From assembly GCA_040381075.1 (NCBI GenBank), contig JBEIHX010000042.1:1-28122 (forward strand): DNA of 28,122 nucleotides. Direction: 5' to 3'. The position numbers were made by a program, and so were the translations under genes. The stretch comes from JBEIHX01 sp040381075. Lineage in GTDB: Bacteria > Pseudomonadota > Alphaproteobacteria > Caulobacterales > Aquidulcibacteraceae. Positions within the stretch are counted from its first letter, which is position 1, and each line of letters starts with the position of its first letter. The notes under the pieces are model-generated. The model did no database searches, was not told where the DNA came from, and was given only the letters and a program-made list of their open reading frames with translations. Shown one piece after another: positions 1-6,821 of the stretch.

Positions 1-1
1 C

Positions 2-355
2 TGCGCGCTGGCAGAGCGCGCCGGTCCCGGCGACCTGGAGGAGGTGCGCGCACTCCTCGCCCGGGTTGAGCGCCGCTGCGGGTTCATCGTCCCGCATCTG
101 CGCTACGCGCTTGCGGCGTTCTGCCTCGCCGATGGGCGCGCTACGGACGCCGCCCGGGTGATCGGCTGGTATTTGGCCATGCCGCTCTCCGCGGCGGCGA
201 CAACGCCGCTGCGCCAACGGATCATTGCGCGCGTCAAGGCTGCGCTTCCGGCGGCGGACTACGACGCCGCGTGCGGCGAGGGGAGCCGCATGGGCGATCA
301 GCAGATCCGTGATCTGGCCCTGGCTGGTGAGCGCGGGGCGGCAACGTCGGCCTGA
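2..355 (+). CDS. 3' end of a truncated large protein, possibly an AAA/LuxR-type ATPase
   Basis: The frame is open from the first bases of the window to a TGA at 353-355, so this is the C-terminal ~117 residues of a gene that begins outside. The visible part is Ala/Arg-rich and helical. Its end pattern, DYDAACGEGSRMGDQQIRDL, resembles the C-terminal segment that closes many large TPR-containing regulator ATPases of the LuxR/adenylate-cyclase-associated kind, where a phrase like 'AxAEGRxLSLEEA' is common. That assignment is an inference from a short pattern; no ATPase or DNA-binding motif lies inside the window. The GTG at 44 is internal to the open frame and should not be taken as a start. About 140 bp separate its stop from the first toxin-antitoxin remnant on the same strand. 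Confidence 0.5.
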   Translation, partial: CALAERAGPGDLEEVRALLARVERRCGFIVPHLRYALAAFCLADGRATDAARVIGWYLAMPLSAAATTPLRQRIIARVKAALPAADYDAACGEGSRMGDQQIRDLALAGERGAATSA

Positions 356-497
356 CCCGCCGCAGACGCGTTGGCGTGCGCACCCTGGTCTGGCGCGCAC
401 ACCTCCTCCCGCCACGGCGTGTCTGCCGCAAACATTCATCGCATACGGTGCGCAGACGTCGTTGCGCCCGCGCTCCTGGGCGCTCCTCGACGGTTGA

Positions 498-779
498 AAA
501 GCTGCACGGGGCTGTACCGTATCAATCCGCGACTGTTCCGCGCAGGGGGCCGACGAGGCCCGGAACCAACGTCCAGACCTCCTCGACGCCGCCGAGGGAG
601 GCGCCTCGACACGTATCATCCGGCTTGGCCGGCCGGTCGCTGTGCTGGCTCCGGTGAATGGTTCAGCCGGGTACGGCGCACAGGCATCCCTCTTGCCGGT
701 GCGCGGGTCAGGTCAAGGCCTCTGGGGCCACGACATCGCCCAAACTCTCAATGCTGTCCGCAGTGAATGGGACCGCTCG
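498..779 (+). pseudogene. Decayed Phd/YefM-type antitoxin, partner of the vapC remnant
   Basis: One forward frame is open from 498 and reads as a Phd/YefM antitoxin. It has a VSIRD-like N-terminal strand, the helix-strand stretch DLLDAAEGGASTRIIRLGRP (about 576-635), then VAVLAPV, and a C-terminal tail ending in AVRSEWDR (about 753-776). No ATG lies at the expected start near 510, and the spacing between the VSIRD strand and the DLLDAAE helix is irregular. The related antitoxin at the right edge of the window ends in the same SEWDR and then has TAG. Here that codon reads TCG (777-779), so the frame runs on. Such antitoxins bind their own operator and neutralise a PIN-domain RNase. With no start and no stop this copy is probably dead. 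The family call is from motif recognition only. Confidence 0.6.
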
Positions 780-1050
780 CCTTCTCCGGGCTCGGGCGGT
801 CGGCGCTTTTGTTTCTCCACACCAAGCCGTGCGGTATCGTGGAATTCTTCAGAGTTGGCGGGTTGTCGATCTCACAGCCGCCGTGGCCGAGCGGGCGGCC
901 AGGCTTCGCGCGAGCCTGCGACTCAAGCCTGCCGATGCCGTTCAGGCCGCGAGCGCGTTTGCCATCACTGCAGATGGACAGGTGACGCACGATCGTGACT
1001 TCGAGCGTGACGTCGAGCGGCTTGCCCCGGGGCTGCGCATCATCGCCTGA
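767..1050 (+). pseudogene. vapC (PIN-domain RNase toxin) with internal deletion and frameshift
   Basis: This is a degraded copy of the VapC encoded on the opposite strand at 27677-28102. The ATG at 767 begins MGPLAFSGLGRSALLFLHTK, matching the intact copy's MGPLDLSGLTPPALLLLDTN through residue 21 (about 829). The next homologous codon is residue 74 (RYRGIL, from 832) in a different frame. The missing piece is about 154 nt, which removes the central helices and the second acidic residue and causes the frameshift. The second catalytic-type motif LLLDTN also reads LFLHTK, so the first metal-binding Asp is lost. The remaining C-terminal part (SWRVVDLTAAVAERAARLRA to LRIIA) is very close to the intact copy, with a 4-residue DVER insertion near the end. 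It overlaps the antitoxin remnant by about 10 bp, as the intact pair does. Confidence 0.85.
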
Positions 1051-1254
1051 CCCTCACCGCGGATGATCCACTTATCTCCCGAAAACCACACCCGGCCCAG
1101 CGGCGGCGCTCTGTCGGCCCCATCGGAATGGAGTGTCGCTCTTTACCCGTTTCCCTTCTCGCCCGGCAGTGCGCCGCAGCCAGCAGACCCGAAACGAGGG
1201 GACCGGTTTTGTGCGGCGCGCCCGATAAGCCCTGCAGACGCGAAGGTCGCCCCA

Positions 1255-1452
1255 TCACTTTGACCAATTCTCAAGGAGCAGACCCCTGCCGCGGCTGAAC
1301 TCGCCCTCATTGTTTGTCACGAGACGAAAGCCCCTGGCGCGGGCGTGACCGGCGACCATGACGTCACAAGGGCCGATTGGAGCCCCAGTCGTCGTCAGCT
1401 CCGCACGGATCGGCCCGGCATGCCCGGCTGCGGCGAGATCAAAGGTGAGGAG
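1255..1452 (-). pseudogene. vapC C-terminal fragment (PIN domain, different subfamily)
   Basis: On the minus strand, from about 1446 to a stop at 1255, the frame encodes a recognisable C-terminal half of a PIN-domain VapC of the tRNA(fMet)-endonuclease type: LTFDLAAAGHAGPIRAEL, then APIGPCDVMVAGHARARG, then LVTNNEGEFSRGRGLLLENW. The Asp in 'GPxD' and the Asn-Asn-x-x-x-F segment are typical metal-site positions. The N-terminal half carrying the first Asp (usually LLDTN) is not found in any minus frame upstream to the zeta gene, so this is a truncated relic. It differs from the 767-1050 remnant in sequence type and strand, so it records a separate toxin. It lies just downstream of the zeta toxin gene on the same strand. 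Confidence 0.75.
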
Positions 1453-1598
1453 CGCGAGACGACTGTCGTTGTGGAGACAGACGATGCGGAATTTCCTCAA
1501 AGCTTGTCCGGACCATGACTGAGGTCCGACCGCGCCGGAAACGATCACGGCGTGGTCACCACCCATGATCAGCAAGAGGGCAAGGTCCTTTCACCGGC

Positions 1599-2213
1599 TC
1601 AGGGGCCGGACGCCCCGTCAGACAGCTCTGTGTAGAGGCGTTCAAACCATTCGGGGAGATCCTGCGCCGTCCAGTCCGCCTGGCCTTGGGTGGTCCTTGC
1701 CAGCAGACGCGGCGCCTGGTTAAGCCGCGAAGCGTCATAGACCGCGCCTTTGTCGGCCATGAGGACGGCGTCATGGATCAGCTGTTGATTGCGCGCGTAC
1801 CTCTGCCTGATCTTGTTTTCTGGAACAGGATGCCCGCCCTCTTCGATGCGGGCCGCCACGCGCGCGACGGCGAGATCTGCGCTGTCCAGATGGAGGTGGA
1901 AGATCACGATCCGGAATCCCGCCTTCCGGGCCGCGCCCAGCATCTCGAGTTTGGAAGGATGCGAAAACACAGTTTCGGTGACGAAGCCACGACCTGATCG
2001 CAGACAGTCATCGCGCCGCGCCGAAGCAATTTTCGCCGCCTCATAGGCCGCTTCGGCGGAAGGCGCCTTCAGCTCATCGCGCTGAATGATGTCGGCATTG
2101 ATGAAGGGCGCCTGCACGCGCGGCTTCAGGACGGTATCGTAGAACGTCGACTTGCCGGCGCCATTCGGACCCGCGATCAGAAACAGCGTCGGCCGCGGCG
2201 CCGGTGATGTCAT
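1599..2213 (-). CDS. Zeta-type toxin, P-loop kinase family
   Basis: A 204-residue protein. Residues 9-23 read TLFLIAGPNGAGKST, a Walker A loop in the form typical of zeta toxins. The NAD-type loop after it (INADIIQRDEL, about 38-48) and ETVFSH (about 80-85) fit the family's substrate-side acidic residue and helix. Zeta toxins phosphorylate UDP-N-acetylglucosamine or related sugars and so poison cell-wall synthesis; related single-domain ATPases in this family may have other substrates. The start ATG at 2213 overlaps the antitoxin stop as ATGA, indicating translational coupling. The length is shorter than the founding plasmid zeta toxin (about 290 residues) but usual for chromosomal alphaproteobacterial members. 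The gene looks intact. The exact substrate is not deducible. Confidence 0.88.
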   Translation of the reverse strand: MTSPAPRPTLFLIAGPNGAGKSTFYDTVLKPRVQAPFINADIIQRDELKAPSAEAAYEAAKIASARRDDCLRSGRGFVTETVFSHPSKLEMLGAARKAGFRIVIFHLHLDSADLAVARVAARIEEGGHPVPENKIRQRYARNQQLIHDAVLMADKGAVYDASRLNQAPRLLARTTQGQADWTAQDLPEWFERLYTELSDGASGP

Positions 2214-2566
2214 GCCCGGCCGGGCTTCTTCTGTTTGACGATCTTGCCCGCCTTGTCAGCTCCCACGCCGAGCCCTGCCTTGCGCCGACTGGCGTAGAAT
2301 TCCGCCTGTTCGGGTGTTTCCGCGGCGGCGATATCCATGAGTTCATCGACATAGACAGCCTGCTGCTCGCTGGTCAGCGCGTCCGGGCTGCGGCTGGCAT
2401 GAAGCGCTTCGCGGATATGGGCGTAGTTGAAGTCCGGCGCCCGCTCTATGGAACGGCCGATCCGCAGCCAGTGCGTGACCTGGCCTGCGATCGAGCGGGA
2501 GGCGAGCCTCGCTTCCCTGCGCAACAGCTCCATTTCCTCTTCCGAGATTTTGATCGAGTGGGCCAT
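2210..2566 (-). CDS. ParD-like antitoxin, partner of zeta toxin
   Basis: A 118-residue protein starting MAHSIKISEEEMELLRREA. I chose the ATG at 2566 because GGGGAG lies 6 nt upstream. An upstream in-frame ATG at 2572 abuts that Shine-Dalgarno sequence, and the longer frame runs into a tandem repeat. Residues 4-40 (SIKISEEE, then SRSIAGQVTHWLRIGRSIE) match the ParD-like family (ribbon-helix-helix antitoxins with the phrase 'RSIAGQ..HW..IGR.IE'). The C-terminal half is charged and ends in a Lys-rich tail (KIVKQKKPGRA). It should bind DNA as a dimer, repress its own promoter, and hold the zeta toxin inactive. It overlaps the toxin by 4 bp. The pairing of a ParD-like protein with zeta is by context. 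Confidence 0.8.
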   Translation of the reverse strand: MAHSIKISEEEMELLRREARLASRSIAGQVTHWLRIGRSIERAPDFNYAHIREALHASRSPDALTSEQQAVYVDELMDIAAAETPEQAEFYASRRKAGLGVGADKAGKIVKQKKPGRA

Positions 2567-2617
2567 GAGCATCTCCCCAGGGTGGCAATATGCCACTTGG
2601 GGGACGGATTTCAAGTC

Positions 2618-2701
2618 TGGGCTGCCCCAGTGTGGCTGCCCCCATGTGGCTGCCCCCATGTGGCTGCTCCCATGTGTCTGCTCCCATGTGTCTGCTCCCA
2701 G
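2618..2701. repeat. Tandem array of a 14-bp unit upstream of the ParD-like/zeta operon
   Basis: Five copies of the unit gtggctgcccccat lie head to tail at 2632-2645, 2646-2659, 2660-2673, 2674-2687 and 2688-2701, with an imperfect sixth copy at 2618-2631. The copies drift from gtggctgcccccat to gtgtctgctcccat in order along the plus strand. The array ends about 50 bp before the antitoxin start on the minus strand, where the operon promoter or operator would be. It could be an iteron-like binding array for the ParD-like protein or simply a slippage-prone minisatellite. The unit has no clear dyad symmetry. Confidence 0.9.
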
Positions 2702-3355
2702 AGGAGGGCGGCCGGACTTTTCAGCCCGGCGGTTGCTCAGGAGCGGCGTTCATGCCGGCAGTTGTGCGGCGTGTCCTTCCTCGTCGCAGCGAAGGCGCCT
2801 CGACTGAGGAAATGACGGCGTTTTTGAGAAAGGCGCCGGACATCGGGCGGAGAAAGGGAGTTCAGCCCAGAACCCGGTTCTGATCCGTGTGCTGCCAAAA
2901 TTGCGTCGCCTCAGAACCTGCGCCCGGCGACACCCTGGCGGATGTGTTGGGAATGATTGAAGGAGCTGATCTGTCCAATGCACTTGGGACTGTTGCGGGC
3001 GGATGAATGGAGCCGGGCGCCTGACTGGAAGTTGTGCGCAGGCGCGCCGTCCCCATCCCGCATTTGTTTTCGCCCGATAGCGCAGCGCATCAGGGCGTTG
3101 GCGAAAGTCTGCTTTCAGCGGAGCGGGCGAGATCGGGGGTTGGCCCGCGCCCGTCAGAGATGCTGACTGCGCCGTCCTGTGCATTGGGCTGCAGGCTCTT
3201 TCATCACCTGCAAAATCCTGTAGAGCATTGACGCTGTCGCGATCTCAGGGCGGCGATGAGACGCTTCGCCGGAACAGACCCCGACCTGAAGGTATAGCGA
3301 CATGCCTGATCTGCCTGCCCGGTCCTGGGTCTGGCCCGCATCATGACACGGCCCC

Positions 3356-3490
3356 CTCATCACTGCCTGTGACTGGATCCCGCCTGCCTTCGGGGCGGTC
3401 GGCCAGTATGAAATGGCCCGTGCGCGGCAGGAGGCTGCGTCAGGGCGCGCCGTAACCCTCATCGGGCCTGGTGGGACAGGCAGTGATGAG
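3356..3490. repeat. 15-bp perfect inverted repeat bounding a 135-bp segment
   Basis: The sequence ctcatcactgcctgt at 3356-3370 recurs as its exact reverse complement acaggcagtgatgag at 3476-3490. The interior of about 105 bp has no gene. Weaker inverted similarity continues outward (ggtcctgg near 3331 and ccaggaccc near 3492). The size and arms fit a small non-autonomous element or a large hairpin, but no target-site duplication was identified. Confidence 0.7.
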
Positions 3491-3958
3491 ACCAGGACCC
3501 TCGGCCAAGGAGAGCTTCGCATCCTTCGCATCGCCGCCCCCGCCGCTGAAAAGGGCGACCTCCTGCGGCGCGCGGCCTGGGCGGCGTTGATGAGCGCCCG
3601 CCTCCTCAAGGCCACCCGGAACGCGGCTCGGGCGAATGGCGCCTGCTAAACCAGGGTTACCGGGTCGCCGCCCTTCGTCTCCTGCCTCGTGCTTAGGTGG
3701 CGCAAGCTCTTCTGGCGCAGAAAAGGCCGCGCAATCTCCATCACCTGCCGGATCACCGACTTTTACCCAGAGACTGCCTTCGCTGCCGGCAAAGCCAGGG
3801 CCTTCGCCCCGATCGCGCCGGCGATTTACGCCCTGCTGTAGCGCGACGGCGCCACCCTGGCGGAGATCCGGGCCGGGCGCGAACGCATGGGTCACATGCG
3901 CGCCCGTGAGTACGTCTCTCGCGCAGCCGCCGACGCCAGCCGATCCCCGAAGCCCCCC
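3413..3958 (+). pseudogene. Possible decayed gene of unknown family
   Basis: A single forward frame keeps protein-like composition over about 540 bp but is broken by TAA at 3647-3649 and TAG at 3839-3841. Readable parts are DLLRRAAWAALMSARLLKAT before the first stop, DFYPETAFAAGKARAFAPIA between the stops, and RDGATLAEIRAGRERMGHMR followed by AREYVSRAAADA after the second. The last piece looks like an amphipathic helical domain. No family is recognised. The alternative is that this is chance openness in GC-rich DNA, which is why confidence is low. Confidence 0.3.
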
Positions 3959-4038
3959 TGGCGGTTGGTTTGGGGCGGGCCCGCCTGGTTTGATCGTCGC
4001 CCCGGGACCTGATATCACTTCAATGGGTGGAGTCGCGC

Positions 4039-5511
4039 ATGTCCCTGCAGGAGGCCGCAATCGCAGCAGGCCGGTTCGGGTTTGGCGCCCGTCCCGGCGA
4101 ACTGGCCCTGATCGCGGGCGATCCCCGCGGTTGGGTCAAGGCGCAATTGACGCCGCAGCGCAGTCCGCCGCCGGCAATCGCCGCCCTGCCGGCGACGGAG
4201 GATGATCTGTGGGCCTATGGGCGCTGGCTGGCGCAGGTGCGCGCCGACGCACAGCAACGTGCGGCGGCGATGGCCTCAGGCCCCGACGCCCCGGCGGGCG
4301 ACATGCCGGAGATGTCGCTCGAGGACGCATTCCGCCGGGGTTTCCGCGAACGCATTGGCCGCGCCATCCGGGCGCGCATCGACGCTGGGGTGAGCTCTGA
4401 CCGCCCGGTTCATGAGCGTCTGGTGCATTTCTGGAGCAACCACTTCACCGTGTCCGCCGGCAAGCCGGCGTCCGTCGCCATGCCCGCCTCCTTTGAACGC
4501 GATGTGGTGCGCCCCCGCGCCGTCGGCGCGTTCGTCGACCTGCTGCAGGCGTCGACCAGGCACCCGGGCATGCTGCTCTATCTCGACAACTGGCAGTCGG
4601 TCGGCCCGAATTCAACCTTCGCAAGGGCCAGCGCGGGCCGGGCCTACGGGCCCGCCGGGCGACGCGCGCCGCGCGGGATCAACGAGAACCTCGCCCGCGA
4701 GATCCTGGAGCTTCACACCCTGGGCGTTGACGGCGGCTACAGCCAGACGGATGTGCGCGCCCTCGCCGAGATCCTCACCGGCTGGACCTATCAGCGTCCG
4801 AGCCCGGCTGTGTTCCTGTCGGATCAGCCGGGCGTGCGCTCCGGGGACGAACTGTTCCTGTTCGAGGCGCGCACGCACGAGCCCGGCCCCAAGACGCTGC
4901 TGGGCAGAACCTATGCGACGCCGGGCCTGATCCAGGGGGAGGCTGCGCTTGCCGATCTCGCCCGCCATCGCGCGACCGCCCGCTTCATCGCCCTCAAGCT
5001 CGCGCGCCACTACATCGCCGACGCGCCGCCCCCGGCGGCGGTGCAGCGGATCGCCAGGGCCTTTCAGGACAGCGACGGCGACATCGCCGTCACGATGGGG
5101 GCGCTGGTTGACTGCCCGGAGGTCTGGGCGGCGCCGTTCGCGAAGTACAAGCGCCCGGAGGAGTACGCCGTCAGCGTTGCGCGCGCGCTTGGACTGCAGG
5201 GTCTGAACTCCGCGGCGGCGGCGCAGGCCATCCTCGCCATGGGCCAGCGGATCTATGCGCCGCCGGGTCCGGATGGCTGGGCCGATGAGGAAAGCGCCTG
5301 GCTCAGTGCGGATCTGATCTGGAAGCGGATCGAATTCGCCCAGGGCGTCGCCCAGCGGATGGCCCGCGCCGACGTCTCGCCGCTTGATCTCGGCGAGGCC
5401 GTGCTGGGCCCGCTGATGAGCGGGCCTACCCGACAGGCCGTGGCGCGGGCGGACAGTCCCGCCCAGGGCCTGACGCTGTTGTTTGCCTCCCCTGAATTCC
5501 AGCGCCGGTGA
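4039..5511 (+). CDS. DUF1800 family protein
   Basis: A 490-residue protein. The ATG at 4039 is preferred over the in-frame GTG at 4027 because GGAG sits 6 nt upstream of it. Family hallmarks are visible: HFWSNHFTVSAGKPA (about residues 131-145), INENLAREILELHTLGVDGG (about 214-233) and the following Tyr-Ser-Gln plus LAEILTGWTYQ. DUF1800 proteins are of unknown biochemical role and are nearly always encoded beside a DUF1501 protein, as here. Together they are thought to act at or beyond the inner membrane. No signal peptide is obvious at this N-terminus, which begins MSLQEAAIAAGRFGFGARPG. The stop overlaps the next start by one base (TGATG), so the two are co-translated. Confidence 0.93.
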   Translation: MSLQEAAIAAGRFGFGARPGELALIAGDPRGWVKAQLTPQRSPPPAIAALPATEDDLWAYGRWLAQVRADAQQRAAAMASGPDAPAGDMPEMSLEDAFRRGFRERIGRAIRARIDAGVSSDRPVHERLVHFWSNHFTVSAGKPASVAMPASFERDVVRPRAVGAFVDLLQASTRHPGMLLYLDNWQSVGPNSTFARASAGRAYGPAGRRAPRGINENLAREILELHTLGVDGGYSQTDVRALAEILTGWTYQRPSPAVFLSDQPGVRSGDELFLFEARTHEPGPKTLLGRTYATPGLIQGEAALADLARHRATARFIALKLARHYIADAPPPAAVQRIARAFQDSDGDIAVTMGALVDCPEVWAAPFAKYKRPEEYAVSVARALGLQGLNSAAAAQAILAMGQRIYAPPGPDGWADEESAWLSADLIWKRIEFAQGVAQRMARADVSPLDLGEAVLGPLMSGPTRQAVARADSPAQGLTLLFASPEFQRR

Positions 5512-6743
5512 TGACCATGCCGCCCATCAGTCGCCGTCAGTCCCTCTTTGCTGTCGCCGCTGGCGCTGCAGGCCTTGCCGTCCCCGCGGTCGCCGCCGCC
5601 GGCGAGGCGCGCGGCCGACGGCTTGTGGTCATCCTCCTGCGTGGCGGGCTCGACGGCCTGTCCGCCGTGGCCCCGGTGGGCGATCCGGACCATGAGACGG
5701 CCCGCGCCGGCCTTGCGCCCGGCGCGACCGGCGCCCGCGCGGGTCTGCCCCTCGACGGCTTCTTTGCGCTGCATCCCGCTCTTTCCGGCTTCGCCAGTCT
5801 GTGGGCGGAGCGCCAGCTTGCCATTGTCCACGCCGTTGGCACGCCGTACCGCGACCGCTCCCATTTCGACGCCCAGAACGTCCTCGAGACCGGCGCGCAG
5901 ACCGCCCATGGGCGCGAGATTGGCTGGCTCAACGCGGCCCTCGCCGGTCTGCCCCAAAAGAGCGCCGCCGCGCGCCGCGAGCTCGCAATGGCGATCGCCC
6001 AGCAGACGCCGCTCATCCTGCGCGGGCCGAACCCGGCGGCGACGTGGTCGCCCTCCGCCCTGCCGGACGCTGACGCCGACACCCTCGAACGGCTGATGGC
6101 GCTCTATGGCGAACGCGACCTCGCCATGGCCGGCGCGCTGGCGGCGGCCAGGCAGGCAAACATGCTCGCTGAGGGCATGGCGCCGGGAGGCGGGCGCAGC
6201 GCCTTCATCTCCCTGGCTGAGGCCGCCGGCCGTTTCCTGCGCCAGCCCGACGGTCCGGTCGCTGCGGTTCTCGAACTCAGCGGTTGGGACACCCACGCGA
6301 ACCAGACGGCCCAGCAGGGTCTCCTGGTGCGCAGCCTGACCCAGCTTGATCAGGGCGTCCTGGCGCTGCGCGCCGCGCTTGGTCCGGTCTGGTCGGACAC
6401 CGTTGTGGCTGTTGTGACTGAGTTTGGGCGCACGGTGGCGATGAATGGCGCTCTGGGGACGGATCACGGAACCGGCGGGGCGGCCTTCCTGCTCGGCGGC
6501 GCGGTGGCCGGCGGCCGGGTCGTAACGGATTGGCCGGGACTTGCTGCGGCGCGCCTGCAGGAGGGCCGCGACCTGCGGGTTACGACCGATCTCTATGCTG
6601 TGCTGAAGGGCGTGCTGGAAGATCACCTGGAGATCGGGCCGTCGACCGTCCGGCGCGCGGTCTTTCCCGACAGTGCGACAGCCCCGCTGCGCGGCCTTGT
6701 CCTCGCGGCCTCGGCCGGTCCGGGCCGCGCCCCGTCCTCCTGA
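5511..6743 (+). CDS. DUF1501 family protein with Tat-like signal
   Basis: A 410-residue protein. The ATG at 5511 shares its A with the upstream TGA; an overlapping GTG at 5508 is less likely. Residues 8-13 read SRRQSL, a twin-arginine motif, followed by a hydrophobic Ala/Val stretch ending about residue 30 (AVAAAGEA), so export by Tat is likely. Family motifs follow: VVILLRGGLDGLSAV (about 38-52), HFDAQNVLETG (about 119-129), ELSGWDTHAN (about 255-264) and TEFGRTVAMNG followed by GTDHGTGG (about 303-325). The His, Asp and Arg residues resemble the alkaline-phosphatase/sulfatase-like fold to which DUF1501 is related, but substrate and activity are unknown. The gene is convergent with the SGNH hydrolase. 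Confidence 0.93.
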   Translation: MTMPPISRRQSLFAVAAGAAGLAVPAVAAAGEARGRRLVVILLRGGLDGLSAVAPVGDPDHETARAGLAPGATGARAGLPLDGFFALHPALSGFASLWAERQLAIVHAVGTPYRDRSHFDAQNVLETGAQTAHGREIGWLNAALAGLPQKSAAARRELAMAIAQQTPLILRGPNPAATWSPSALPDADADTLERLMALYGERDLAMAGALAAARQANMLAEGMAPGGGRSAFISLAEAAGRFLRQPDGPVAAVLELSGWDTHANQTAQQGLLVRSLTQLDQGVLALRAALGPVWSDTVVAVVTEFGRTVAMNGALGTDHGTGGAAFLLGGAVAGGRVVTDWPGLAAARLQEGRDLRVTTDLYAVLKGVLEDHLEIGPSTVRRAVFPDSATAPLRGLVLAASAGPGRAPSS

Positions 6744-6780
6744 CCGCCGGTCCTACCCCACCCCGCGCACTGGCGGCCCT

Positions 6781-6795
6781 CCTGCCTGCGGCAGG
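6781..6795. terminator. Short GC hairpin between convergent genes
   Basis: The sequence cctgcc-tgc-ggcagg forms a perfect 6-bp stem with a 3-nt loop in the gap between the DUF1501 stop (6743) and the SGNH hydrolase stop (6822, opposite strand). There is no T-run on either side, so intrinsic termination is only a possibility. The position between convergent genes is the main support. Confidence 0.3.
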
Positions 6796-6821
6796 GCTTG
6801 GCCGCCTCTCCGGGGGCTGCG

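Larger units (their letters stand above)
2702..4038. other. Gene-poor stretch with decayed coding traces
   Basis: About 1.3 kb without a convincing gene. Short ORFs on both strands have shadow-like Arg/Pro-rich composition and no Shine-Dalgarno context. Two traces may be relics. A forward frame at 2884-3006 reads ASEPAPGDTLADVLGMIEGA, like a short antitoxin tail. A second forward frame at about 3413-3960, described separately, carries stops. A 15-bp inverted repeat lies at 3356/3490. The final ~50 bp upstream of 4039 must hold the translation signals of the DUF1800 operon. I see no tRNA-like cloverleaf and no strong terminator. Confidence 0.5.

Noticed and set aside
2618..2701. CRISPR-like array
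   Set aside because: The units are 14 bp and directly adjacent with no spacers and no cas genes nearby.
2750..3184. Minus-strand ORF of 144 codons
   Set aside because: Arg/Pro/Ser-rich with no Shine-Dalgarno site or recognisable domain.
5253..6626. Long minus-strand open frame (457 codons) opposite DUF1800/DUF1501
   Set aside because: Shadow of two recognised genes with Arg/Gly-rich composition.
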